Source: Nematostella vectensis
Taxonomy: Eukaryota; Cnidaria; Anthozoa; Actiniaria; Edwardsiidae
Direction of reading: 5' to 3'
Assembly (NCBI RefSeq): GCF_932526225.1
Contig: NC_064046.1
Coordinates: 10,317,719-10,381,718 of the forward strand
Length of the DNA: 64,000 nt
The notes beneath the pieces are model-generated. The model ran no database searches. It was not told where the DNA came from and saw only the letters and a program-made list of their open reading frames with translations. Positions 10,001-21,800 of this stretch are shown one piece after another. Both the position numbers and the translations under genes were made by a program. How positions within the stretch are numbered: the first letter of the stretch is position 1; each line of letters starts with the position of its first letter.

Positions 10001-13000
10001 CCACCTCCTACGTATATAAAAATAAACAAAAAAAACGTTCATGTCTATACACAATCTCACCACCACACAACTGCCGTCTCTGCACAACGACCACCTTCTT
10101 TAACCATAAATAACAACCACCTCAATACGGTATCAATTATAGTAATAGTAGTGGTATTTTTAGTGGTAGTGGTATAGTGGTAGTGGTAGTGGTATAGTGG
10201 TAGTGGTAGTGGTAGTGGTAGTGGTAGTGGTAGTGGTAGTGATAGTAATAGTGATAGTGGTAGTGGTAGTGATAGTAGTAGTGATAGTGGTAGTGGTAGT
10301 GGTAGTGGTAGTGGTAGTGGTAGTGGTAGTGGTAGTGATAGTGGTAGTGGTAGTGGTAGTGGTAGTGATAGTGGTAGTGGTAGTGGTAGTGATAGTGGTA
10401 GTGGTAGTGGTAGTGGTAGTGATAGTGGTAGTGGTAGTGGTATTGGTAGTGGTAGTGGTAGTGGTAGTGGTAGTGGTAGTGGTAGTGGTAGTGGTAGTGG
10501 TAGTGGTAGTGGTAGTGATAGTGGTAGTGGTAGTGGTAGTGATAGTGGTAGTAGTAGGGGTAGTGGTAGTGGTAGTGGTGGTGGTGGTAGTGGTAGTGGT
10601 AGTGGTAGTGGTAGTGGTAGTGGTAGTGGTAGTGGTAGTGGTAGTGGTAGTAGTAGGGGTAGTGGTAGTGGTAGTGGTAGTGGTAGTGGTGGTGGTAGTG
10701 GTAGTGATAGTGGTAGTGTTAGTGGTAGTGGTAGTGGTAGTGGTAGTGGTAGTGGTAGTGGTAGTGGTAGTGGTAGTGGTAGTGATAGTGGTAGTGGTAG
10801 TGGTAGTGGTAGTGGTAGTGGTAGTGATAGTGGTAGTGGTAGTGGTATTGGTAGTGGTAGTGGTAGTGGTAGTGGTAGTGGTAGTGGTAGTGGTAGTGGT
10901 AGTGGTAGTGGTAGTGGTAGTGGTAGTGGTAGTGGTAGTGGTAGTGGTAGTGGTAGTGGTAGTGGTAGTGATAGTGGTAGTAGTAGGGGTAGTGGTAGTG
11001 GTAGTGGTAGTGGTGGTGGTGGTAGTGGTAGTGGTAGTGGTAGTGGTAGTGGTAGTAGTAGGGGTAGTGGTAGTGGTAGTGGTATAGTGGTAGTGGTAGT
11101 GATAGTGGTAGTGTTAGTGGTAGTGGTAGTGGTAGTGGTAGTGGTAGTGGTAGTGGTAGTGGTAGTGGTAGTGGTAGTGGTAGTGGTAGTGGTAGTGGTA
11201 GTGGTAGTGGTAGTGGTAGTGGTAGTGGTAGTGGTAGTGGTAGTGGTATAGTGGTAGTGGTATAGTGGTAGTGGTATAGTGGTAGTGGTAGTGGTAGTGG
11301 TAGTGGTAGTGGTAGTGGTAGTGGTAGTGGTAGTGGTAGTGGTAGTGGTAGTGATAATGATAATGATAATGGTAGTGGTAGTGTTAGTGGTAGTGATAAT
11401 GATAGTGGTATAGTGGTAGTGGTATGGTGGTAGTGGTAGTGATAATGATAGTGGTATAGTGGTAGTGGTATGGTGGTAGTGGTAGTGATAATGATAGTGG
11501 TATAGTGGTAGTGGTATGGTGGTAGTGGTAGTGATAATGATAATGGTATAGTGGTAGTGGTATAGTAGTAGTGGTAGTGGTATAGTGGTAGTGGTATGGT
11601 GGTAGTGTTAGTGATAATGATAGTGGTATAGTGGTAGTGGTATAGTGGTAGTGGTAGTGGTGGAAGAAGTAGTAGTAGTGATATCCTCCGTCCTATTTTC
11701 TACCCAAGGTTGGACAATGGTGTTGAAGTTGGTAAGTGGCAGTGGGGAAGATGTGGCTGATTTATGGGAGGCGCCCTTTGCCATTCGTGAGTTTGACCAG
11801 CGGCTGCTTCACCTCATGCCTGTCCACAACTGGCCTTACAAGAATAAAATTGTGCGTCAGTGGAACGTCTTCAAACCCGAGGAGGTAAGTTGGAATCTGA
11901 ATTTGTTCTACTCAAGTTTGTATAGCTTTTGAAAATATCATAGCAAAATCGTATCCGTTGGGAGACTTTGATAGTTTGATGGATAAATCTTATTTCACAT
12001 ATTTAATATTGACCAAACAACGCAAATAGAAAATTGAGAACTTAGGCTTGGATGGATGACTCAAGGGCATCCAACGAGCCCCCTTCCCGAAACACGTTAA
12101 AATGGCATATTTCGCCGTTTGAATATGTTCTGATTTGGAAAATATCCATTTTAAAAGTTGCTGGCAGTAAATTATCTATTCCTTTTCCGCAGAAGGGACC
12201 AATCCTTTTCCCCCAGCCAGGCAGTGGTTAGGCATTATAGCACATAAAAAATTGCCCGTATATTATACGATATATTATACCTATGACATGACGGAAAAAC
12301 ATGACTTGACGTTTCCATTAAGCTCATTTTACATCAAATAAGGCGGAAAATTCCCCTAAGTACTTAGTGAGTAATATCAAATGCGATTTGTTTTTTTAAA
12401 TTGGTGCGACCTTTTAAAAAATGTCATTGAAATTTGAGGTTTTCGTTCCAGAGCCCATACATAGCGCAAGGATGATCAAGAAAAAAATATCTTAAAAGCC
12501 AAAATCTGGCTATAACGTATCTTGGCCTCTCATTTTTTGTGATTTGAAAAGTGAAAATCAGCCCGGAATGCAAGGAACTGATGGCTATTGTAAGAAATTG
12601 TATCTTCTTTCTCCATCTCTTCGAAGTGCGCATGTTGAGGGTTTGTTTCGTCTATACCGATATATTGTACCGATAAGGACGAATTTTTTTCCAAAAGCAA
12701 CCGCCCCATGACCCCAAAAATATTTCCAGCACAACTTGTTGGGCTCCAAAAATTTGCCAGCAGAACCATTCGGGACGATTTTTTTCCTCAGCAACCGAGG
12801 GGTCTAACATCTTCTCAGCCAGCAAAAAAAAAAAAACGGACTGCAGAACGGATATTTTGCGGAACATATCCGTTTTGTGCCCTTGATGACTGGGGGTGCA
12901 AGGCCCCTGGTGCTTCTAGGTAAATTTGAAAATGGCCGAAAATGGTTGAGCTTACGCCATAGTCTCCCCACGAATCGTTCTGTCCTGATTCCTAACGAAT

Positions 13001-14171
13001 CGACCTCTTTCCTGACAGACATAATCTTTGTTGTAATCATTTAATAAATCATATATATATATCTTGTCAACAGGCGCGTGTTGTGTTGTACAAACGTGGT
13101 GCAAAGGTCCTGACTGTTGGCTTCAATGCAATCGACTCGAACAAGATGAACTGGTTTTCTTCCTCTCGGCTGGTAGATTCACCTTGGAGTGATCTTGGCA
13201 AAGAACCCAAAAATTTCTTCACGATCAAAGGAGACACAGCCCACAACCGACACTTTTTTATCAACCGTAGCTACGAAGGCGGATGTCACGTGGATTTTGG
13301 TTGGCTTGTGACTGGGCAATTGTGGCGTTGCAAATGGGAGCAGGGCTATAAAAAAGCGGCCTTCCTTTATAGCAAGATCGGGACGCATACTAATTGGAAC
13401 AAACATGGTAATCACCGCATTAAGCACAGCCATACAATTACCACTTCAAGTATCAGCGCCCCCCCACTTTTTTTGAGCAGATGTTTCTTTATATATCAAC
13501 GTTTTTTTCAAACCAACGGGTTTCAAGCGGTACATATGCAACCGACACCAAATTTGTTGAACAGTTTTCCCGTACATAAAAACCTAGGTTATTCCCCGCG
13601 TTCTTACAAAAAGCGCTTAAGGATTTGGAACCACCACCCACCCCTACCCCTCAAACCACCAACCACCCCTACCCCAACATTCGCCCCTCCCATTTATGGG
13701 ACAAAGGTCATTAATACTGAAAAGATAATCATTTCACAATCACCATCACCACCAAACAGCCAAAACCATCATTGTCACCATCTCGCCTCTTATTTTCACA
13801 CGACCATCAACATCGGCGGTAGCAGGCATCTTATGGCATCACAAGGTGAAGAGTTTTGAAGTGGGTGAACACGCCATTAGCGGAGAAATGGGAGACTGCG
13901 TGGAAAACCACCAAATTATAATTCCTTATTGAGGTCATTCGCTTGATACGCGTGGTCCATGGGAACGGACCATTAAAAACGTGAAGGGGAGGGCGGGGTG
14001 TTTAAGGTACAAAAGAATGCACTCCTTGGTGACAAAAAAAAAATGCACACGATGACTGAAACGCCCCACCCTCCTCATTCAAATTAACTGTTATTTCCTA
14101 TGTGATGATGTGGACGTTCTTTTGTAGAAAACGTCGGCAGTGCTGATGTGTTTACTGTTTTTGTGCGATAA
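7078..14171 (+). CDS. Secreted fibrinogen-like protein, tandem copy 1 (six exons, 271 aa)
   Basis: Exons 7078-7143, 7460-7613, 9306-9347, 11709-11884, 13074-13407 and 14128-14171 join in frame with GT..AG introns (phases 0,1,1,0,1) and end in TAA. Residues 1-22 are a signal peptide (MKRHLLILFLALMAISADLV). The sequence KSCMDILN..NGIYWI then YSAFPVFCDMKDGGWTMVLK is the hallmark start of a fibrinogen-related domain (C-x-D-I-L ... Y/F-P-V-x-C-D-M ... GGWT). The rest (ARVVLYKRGAKVLTVGFNA, NYWF-like NKMNWFSSS, GWLVTGQLW, final GENVGSADVFTVFVR) departs from the classical fibrinogen C-terminus and resembles an anthozoan family of secreted fibrinogen-like proteins of unknown role, some found in skeletal matrix studies. 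Five cysteines remain in the mature part. In copies 2 and 3 the SYGGCPMD stretch replaces SYEGGCHVD here. AATAAA at 14533 is a plausible polyadenylation signal. Function is not established. Confidence 0.85.
7840..9100 (-). mobile_element. LINE fragment (5'-truncated non-LTR retrotransposon), antisense in intron 2 of copy 1
   Basis: Minus-strand pieces in shifting frames give a reverse transcriptase: NIYRGITVLSSLSKIF, LFSGFFDFRKAFDTIPRQ (motif A), then a tail with CKWLLGVSKFCSNN and a C-terminal Cys/His knuckle ending in ENEDHFLLHCPLYKGK. The 3' end is marked by AATAAA and a (TCTG)n tail at 7840-7862. The left part of the reverse transcriptase and ORF1 are missing. Frameshifts and an 11-nt duplication near 8930-8950 show it is dead. 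The same insertion is in copies 2 and 3, so it preceded the triplication. Confidence 0.85.
9395..9880. repeat. 99-bp A/C-rich minisatellite, intron 3 of copy 1
   Basis: The landmark ACACAACGATCTCC recurs at 9482, 9581, 9680 (one base changed) and 9779, a strict 99-bp step. Consensus pieces are ACAACGACCTTCTCCTAACA and CAACCACCCTTACACAACG. The + strand is G-poor. The minisatellite is followed by about 250 bp of degenerate CA-rich sequence. Confidence 0.9.
10139..11684. repeat. Hexanucleotide (AGTGGT)n array, intron 3 of copy 1
   Basis: About 1.55 kb of AGTGGT with AGTGAT and AGTAGT variants and interspersed ATAGTGGT. The right third holds a higher-order unit (GATAATGATAGTGGTATAGT followed by GGTAGTGGTATGGTGGTAGT). 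The + strand is almost free of C. Long open frames through it (poly-Val, Tyr-His) are an effect of the repeat. It ends about 25 bp before the acceptor of exon 4. Confidence 0.97.
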
Positions 14172-14222
14172 TAAGAACTTGGACATTTGAAAAGGTTGGT
14201 AGTCTCCTTAGCATGTTGTTTA

Positions 14223-14343
14223 CATATCAATCATATTCCCCACATATAGTGTCCTTCGTATGTATTGCCTTATATGGGCCCTTAGACCCAGGCTCCCAAG
14301 AGGTCGGCCGAGTGGGTATGAAGGACACCCAAGTTTTGATATG
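14223..14343. mobile_element. 121-bp insertion with 8-bp terminal inverted repeats, only in copy 1
   Basis: Starts CATATCAA and ends TTGATATG, exact inverted repeats. An inner pair, GTGTCCTTCGTA and TATGAAGGACAC, also folds back. Copies 2 and 3 have the uninterrupted site GTTGTTTAGGTCCAC. No target duplication is apparent. It lies downstream of the stop codon, in the probable 3' UTR. Confidence 0.65.
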
Positions 14344-14851
14344 GGTCCACTTTTCGGCCAAGGGGGTGCGCGCGCATTCTGTGCACCCCCCTGTGTACGC
14401 GCCGGGAATGGCGTTTATTTCATTGCTCTTTTGTTTTCAATAATGCGAAAAAAATTTCACAATGGGTTTGTTTTATTGCAGAAATTTTTCATCACAGGGG
14501 CAACGATCTTGGATAGAATAGTGGTAATCAAACAATAAAACCATAACGATAAAGTAAGAATAAAATTGAGAACTTTGATTCAAATATGGAAGTTTTACAT
14601 CTCCCCTTACTTCATTCCCCTTACTTCAACCCCCTTAATTTCCTCCTACCCTAAGAGTCATGACACTATAACGTGTGCGCGGAGGGGGCAGTTCTCAAAG
14701 TGTCCAACACTCGTGAACTCGTTAAGGTTTTCCGCAATGACTTCCCGAATAGAAGCCCAGACCAAGAGAGTATGAAATGAAAGTATGAGAATATGATGCC
14801 CAGACTCAACTACGATCGTGACAGTAAAACATAACCTCGCACGTCCGTAGC

Positions 14852-14900
14852 CAGAAATTTCCGAACCCCCGACCCCTCCCCCCCCCTGGCTACGGGCCTG
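14852..14900. repeat. Short foldback with CGTAGCCAG / CTGGCTACG ends
   Basis: GTAGCCAG near 14857 pairs with CTGGCTAC near 14886 across a C-rich spacer. The same foldback, more degenerate, is in copy 3 at about 31989-32050. Related CTACGG(G)CC ends flank C-runs elsewhere in the window. Confidence 0.5.
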
Positions 14901-15889
14901 TCTTATAGTGTGCTGATATTATTATGGTATTTTAAAACAATGCGGACACTGATGATGTCTCACGGATTATCAAAAGATTCAATCATTGATGGTTCCAGTA
15001 GTTTTTGTAAAATAAAGTAAAAGAGAAATGGATATTTGCTAAGGTTAGCAAGAAAATCAAGTAACCGAGGGTTTGGTGAATTATCGGAGGTCAAGCACTA
15101 CCAATCCCCTCCCCCGAAATCATCTGATACTGTAAAGAGACCAGGAGGCAACAAACAACACATATGCTAACGCATATGCGGGTTACCTGTGGCCTAGTGT
15201 ATTTTAACTGGGTTTCCTGTCTCGTCCACGTGACTATGTGACAATCTAAAATGAAATTAGCTAAAACTAATTGAAACAGAGGGTGTTATAGAGATTTTCA
15301 TGCATAAAATCAAAAGGTAGAAAAAGAGTACGTAAACAGTAAAAGAATTATAAAAATAGAATTTATTCCGCTAGGGAAAGGTCATTATTAATGGGGGGGG
15401 TATATAGTATTGTATATAGGCGGTCAGGCGGTATACTCCCCCGTGAAATGTTTGTCATTATGTTCAATCCTAAATAGCATCATCGGAGCTCCTTTTCATC
15501 AGAATTCATAATCTTAGACCGTTACGAGACTCGAAAATTGATCAGAATACCTGTTCAAAAAATAAGCCCCTCCCCTAAACCCTGTTTAAAAATTGAGGCG
15601 CTCCCCCAAATAGGCGCTCAAAAAATTGCAACCCCCCCCCCCCCAAACATAGCAGCCCCCCCCCCCCGTTAAATAATGACCCTTCCTTTATGTCCCAGTA
15701 GCAGTATCTATGGTATCATTTGCAGAACTTGTTTTAACAAGTTAAAAACATATAAGAACTTGCGATTGCTTTGTTGTGCTGCGAGTGTTAAAACCTCTGA
15801 TCTATTCAAGCAGACACACTACACACTGCTTAACTGTTCGGTATTGCTTACTGTTAGTAACTCTCCGAATTTTACTGCGCTCATCCGAA

Positions 15890-18800
15890 ATGAAACGCCA
15901 TCTCCTGATTCTATTCTTGGCCTTGATGGCTATTTCAGCTGATCTGGTGTCGGGGGTAAGAGACTTTAAATTCATTTTCAGGTTAACAGCAACGTCGCAG
16001 CAGGCCTTTCACGATGTCTGTTTTTTTCTAATAGTTTGTGTATGATTCATTCAACAATAGCATTTAGTTATCTCTTCACGAAATGGTACTAAATTTATTG
16101 AAAAAAGCACTAAAATAGGTCCTTTTCCGGCCTGGCTCCCCCAGGAAAATGTTACCGCTACCATTCAACAGCTAAAAGCTAAAAAAAATCCCAATTTGAT
16201 ACCTGAGAATTCTGAAATAAAGGGAGCATATCTGAGAACTTCCTGTTTCTGTTCCCTGCGTTTCTCTTCATAGCACGGTGCTACACGAAGATCCTACGGA
16301 CGTAGCCCGAATATGCCTGGGAAATCATGCATGGATATTTTGAACAAAAACCTTTCTATTCGTAACAATGGCATCTACTGGATCAAGCTTAACGGTAAAG
16401 AGTACAGTATAATAGCTTGTCGTGTACCCTTATTACTCAAGGAATTGCCTCCCCCCCCCCCCCCCAAGGAAAATTAGGTCCGCTTTTTCGGTTGCATCCC
16501 CCAACCCAAAGAAATATCCTGGGTACGGGCCTGCCGTAGCTAGTCGTAGTCGTAGCTATTTCAAGCGCCTCACCTGGGACATGAAAAATCAGTGCATAGC
16601 AGGCCTCGAATGCAGAGACGTTAAAGAGACAGACAGACAGACAGAAATTTTATTTGGAATCGTATACAATGTCCTTGTATATTGATTGCGTCCAAATAAT
16701 ATTAAAGATAAAAAAGACAAATAATTGTACGGTATTTCAAGTTTGGCAGCGTTATTGATCGCGGAGGGCGAAGCATTCATTTATGAACTTAGCAATTTTT
16801 CTTTGCACTGTGACGTTACTACCAGAATAATTAATAAGAAATTGAAAAACACTTTCATCCGACATTCTTGCGAATTTTACATTTTCTATTTCTTCTATGG
16901 TTTTAGTCAATTCTCCCCGCTTCCCTTTATACAAAGGGCAGTGGAGAAGGAAATGATCTTCACTTTCTACTTGTCCATTTTTACAAATTTCGCAAATTCG
17001 TTCATCCGGTACCTTATAGGGCCTCGAATATCGGCCAGTTTCAATTGCTTAGTCTCAATTTGGTTAAAGATAATCGATGGCTGTGATTGACAACCTGGCT
17101 CAGATAATCTTCAATAATGTATTTTGATTTAAATTTCCTATACGTTCTTAATTTATTACTTTGTCCTTGTTTATTTCTATTATCATTATTCACGTTTGAT
17201 ATACACTTTTGAAATTCAATGTCTGCCAATCTTTGTTTGACTATATATAAAATGTATTTAATTGGCAAGTCCCTGCTCTGCGCATACCTGTTGCCTGTTG
17301 AAAAATTCGTTTCAATTTCTGGTGCCAAAATTCTGGGTTATTACTTATTTTCATGTCTTCGTATATCTGGTTAACTAGATTTGGTTCCTCGGGATGATTT
17401 ATGTTTAGCCAAAAATTGACGCTTCTGCATATTGCTTTCGTTCTTAATGGAAATCTACCTAGTTCAGCCCTAACCTCGTTATTTGAACAAAATTTAGAGA
17501 CTCCGAGGAGCCACTTGCAGAATTTGCAGAATTTTTTTTACAGACGACGATTTGTCTGATGTGTACATGGATATAATGACTGACAAAAAGTTACCCGTTA
17601 TACCGTGCGTTTCTAGTTTTTCAAAAAGTTTTTGTCTAGGAATAGTGTCGAAAGCTTTCCGAAAATCGAAAAAGCCCGAAAATAAGAAGTTGTTTACCTT
17701 ATTTGGTTTGCTTTTAACATATTCGTCTATTAGTGATCTGTAGTGCCGTGCTTTTTTCTTAAGCCACATTGCACTTTGATTATGCCTTTTAAACTTAAAT
17801 AGTCGTATAGTCGAGCATTACAAATATAGGTGAAAATTTTGCTTAAAGATGATAGGAGGGTGATACCCCGATAGATATTGGGGGCACAGCCACGCCTCTA
17901 CTGGCTATTCCCTTATAATTTTTGTAAATGGCACCGTTCCCCCAGTACCCCCCCCCCTCCCCTGCTACGGCCCTGAAAAACGAAACAAATGCCCTGGCGC
18001 CATGTCGCTAGTATACAGCCAAAACATCCTTGCGCAGAGGTTTGATTTGCTTTTATTGGGTCCCTGTCTCTTTCTTAGTGCTTATTGTTTACTTTCAGGT
18101 TACTCGGCGTTTCCGGTTTTTTGTGACATGAAAGACGGAGGTGAGTCGCGTGTGGTCATTTCACACATCTACACAGCGACCACCTACTGTATCAACCACT
18201 ATCCCTACACAACAACGACCTTCTAACATCAACCACCCTTACACAACAATCTTCTCCTAACAACAACAGCCTCTACACAACGATCTCCTATCAACCACCA
18301 TCCCTACACAACAACGGCCTTCTAACATCAACCACCCTTACACAACGACCTTCTCCTAACAACAACAACCTCTACACAACGATCTCCTATCAACCACCAT
18401 CCCTACACAACATCTACCTTCTAAGTTCAACCACCCTTACACAACGACCTTCTCCTAACAACAACAGCCTCTACAAAACGATCTCCTATCAACCACCTTC
18501 CCTACACAACATCTACCTTCTAAGTTTAACCACCCTTACACAACGACCTTCTCCTAACAACAACAACCTCTACACAACGATCTCCTATCAACCACCTTCC
18601 CTACACAACATCTACCTTCTAAGTTCAACCACCCTTACACAACAATCTTCTAACAACAACAACCTCTACACAAAGACGCAACACCTACCAATCACCACCT
18701 GTAAACAACAAACGGATAAACATAACTCCTAAAAAATCCGCTACACAACGTCCTTCTCAGCACAGTTACCCCCATAAATCAAACCTCTAGCATCCACCTC

Positions 18801-21800
18801 CTACGTATATAAAAATAAACAAAAAAAGCGACCATGTCTATACACAATCTCACCTCCACACAACTGCCGTCTCTGCACAACGACCACCTTCTTTAACCAT
18901 AAATAACAACCACCTCAATACGGTGTCCATTATAGTAATAGTAGTGGTATTTTTAGTGGTAGTGGTATAGTGGTAGTGGTAGTGGTATAGTGGTAGTGGT
19001 AGTGGTAGTGGTAGTGGTAGTGATAGTGATAGTGATAGTGATAGTGATAGTGATAGTGATAGTGATAGTGGTAGTGATAGTGATAGTGGTAGTGATAGTA
19101 GTAGTGATAGTGGTAGTGGTAGTGGTAGTGGTAGTGGTAGTGGTAGTGATAGTGGTAGTGGTAGTGGTAGTGGTAGTGGTAGTGGTAGTGGTAGTGATAG
19201 TGGTAGTGATAGTGATAGTGGTAGTAGTAGTGGTAGTGGTGGTGGTAGTGGTAGTGGTAGTGGTAGTGATAGTGATAGTGGTAGTGGAAGTAATAGTGGT
19301 AGTGGTAGTGGTAGTGGTAGTGATAGTGATAGTGATAGTGATAGTGATAGTGGTAGTGGTATTGGTAGTAGTAGTGGTAGTGGTAGTGGTAGTGGTAGTG
19401 GTAGTGGTAGTGATAGTGGTAGTGGCAGTGGTAGTGGTAGTGGTGGTGGTAGTGGTAGCGGTGGTGGTAGTGGTAGTGATAGTGGTAGTGGTAGTGGTAG
19501 TGATAGTGATAGTGGTAGTGATTGTGATAGTGGTAGTAGTAGTGGTAGTGGTGGTGGTAGTGGTAGTGGTAGTGGTAGTGGTAGTGGTAATGGTAGTGGT
19601 AGTGGTAGTGGTAGTGGTAGTGGTAGTGGTAGTGGTAGTGGTAGTGATAGTGGTAGTGGTAGTGGTAGTGATAGTGGTAGTGGTAGTGGTAGTGGTAGTG
19701 ATAGTGGTAGTGATAGTGGTAGTGGTAGTGGTATTGGAAGTGGTAGTGGTAGTGATAGTGGTAGTGGTAGTGGTAGTGATAGTGGTAGTAGTAGGGGTAG
19801 TGGTAGTGGTAGTGGTAGTGGTAGTGGTGGTGGTGGTAGTGGTAGTGGTAGTGGTAGTGGTAGTGGTAGTGGTAGTGGTAGTGGTAGTGGTAGTAGTAGG
19901 GGTAGTGGTAGTGGTAGTGGTAGTGGTAGTGGTAGTGGTAGTGGTGGTGGTAGTGGTAGTGATAGTGGTAGTGGTAGTGGTAGTGGTAGTGGTAGTGGTA
20001 GTGGTAGTGGTAGTGGTAGTGGTATAGTGGTAGTGGTAGTGGTATAGTGGTAGTGGTATAGTGGTAGTGGTATAGTGGTAGTGGTAGTGGTAGTGATAAT
20101 GATAGTGGTATAGTGGTAGTGGTATGGTGGTAGTGGTAGTGATAATGATAGTGGTATAGTGGTAGTGGTAGTGATAATGATAGTGGTATAGTGGTAGTGT
20201 TATGGTGGTAGTGGTAGTGATAATGATAGTGGTATAGTGGTAGTGGTATGGTGGTAGTGGTAGTGATAATGATAGTGGTATAGTGGTAGTGGTATGGTGG
20301 TAGTGGTAGTGATAACGATAGTGGTATAGTGGTAGTGGTATGGTGGTAGTGATAGTGATAGTGATAGTGATAGTGGTAGTGGTATAGTAGTAGTGGTATA
20401 GTGGTAGTGGTAGTGGTAGTGGTGGAAGAAGTAGTAGTAGTGATATCCTCCGTCCTATTTTCTACCCAAGGTTGGACAATGGTGTTGAAGTTGGTAAGTG
20501 GCAGTGGGGAAGATGTGGCTGATTTATGGGAGGCGCCCTTTGCCATTCGTGAGTTTGACCAGCGGCTGCTTCACCTTATGCCTGTCCACAACTGGCCTTA
20601 CAAGAATAAAATTGTGCGTCAGTGGAACGTCTTCAAACCCGAGGAGGTAAGTTCTAATCTGAATTTGTTCTACTCAAGTTTGTATAGCTTTTGAAAATAT
20701 CATAGCAAAATCGTATCCGTTGGGAGACTTTGATAGTTTGATGGATAAATCTTATTTCACATATTTAATATTGACCAAACAACGCAAATAGAAAATTGAG
20801 AACTTAGGCTTGGATGGATGACTCAAGGGCATCCAACGAGCCCCCTTCCCGAAACACGTTAAAATGGCATATTTCGCCGTTTGAATATGTTCTGATTTGG
20901 AAAATATCCATTTTAAAAGTTGCTGGCAGTAAATTATCTATTTCTTTTCCGCAGAAGGGACCAATCCTTTTCCCCCAGCCAGGCAATGGTTAGGCATTAT
21001 AGCACATAAAAAATTGCCCGTATATTATACGATATATTATACCTATGACATGACGGAAAAACAAGACTTGACGTTTCCATTAAGCTCATTTTACATCAAA
21101 TAAGGCGGAAAATTCCCCTAAGTACTTAGTGAGTAATATCAAATGCGATTTGTTTTTTTAAATTGGTGCGACCTTTTAAAAAATGTCATTGAAATTTGAG
21201 GTTTTCGTCCCAGAGCCCATACATAGCGCAAGGATGACCAAGAAAAAAATATCTTAAAAGCCAAAATCTGGCTATAATGTATTTTGGCCTCTCATTTTTT
21301 GTGATTTGAAAAGTGAAAATCAGCCCGGAATGCAAGGAACTGATGGCTATTGTAAGAAATTGTATCTTCTTTCTCCATCTCTTCGAAGTGCGCATGTTGA
21401 GGGTTTTTTTCCGTCTATACCGATATATTGTACCGATAAGGACGAATCTTTTTCCAAAAGAAACCGCCCCATGACCCCAAAAATATTTCCAGCACAACTT
21501 GTTGGGCTCCAAAAATTTGCCAGCAGAACCATTCGGGACGATTTTTTTCCTCAGCAACCGAGGGGTCTAACATCTTCTCAGCCAGCAAAAAAAAAAAAAA
21601 CGGGCTGCTGAACGGATATTTTGCGGAACATATCCGTTTTGTGCCCTTGATGACTGGGGGTGCAAGGCCCCTGGGGCTTCTAGGTAAATTTGAAAATGGC
21701 CGAAAATGGTTGAGCTTACGCCATAGTCTCCCCACGAATCGTTCTGACCTGATTCCTAACGAATCGACCTCTTTCCTGACAGACATAATCTTTGTTGTAA

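Larger units (their letters stand above)
6427..15250 (+). repeat. Tandem triplication, copy 1
   Basis: First of three head-to-tail copies. Similarity to copy 2 begins near 6427 (ATTAGC..AAAACTAAT) and ends where copy 2 starts. The shared landmark GAGGGTGTTATAGAGA lies at 6453, 15279 and 23303, giving steps of 8826 and 8024 bp. Copy 1 is the only copy with the 121-bp insertion at 14223-14343 and has a run of about 24 G near 6569-6592. Confidence 0.95.

Noticed and set aside
10197-11087. Long open frames of poly-valine (and Tyr-His, Thr, Leu-Pro frames on the other strand) at 10.2-11.1, 18.9-20.5 and 26.9-29.0 kb
   Set aside because: They are forced by the stop-free hexanucleotide array in intron 3; no start context, splice support or family.
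12424-13040. Several overlapping minus-strand frames of about 70-130 aa in intron 4, also in copies 2 and 3
   Set aside because: Overlapping in two or three frames, not conserved in frame between copies, no family; intronic.
13083-13859. 258-aa frame running through exon 5 into intron 5 of copy 1
   Set aside because: The donor after AAACATG and the terminal exon at 14128 give the conserved end VGSADVFTVFVR; the read-through part is low-complexity and not kept in the other copies.
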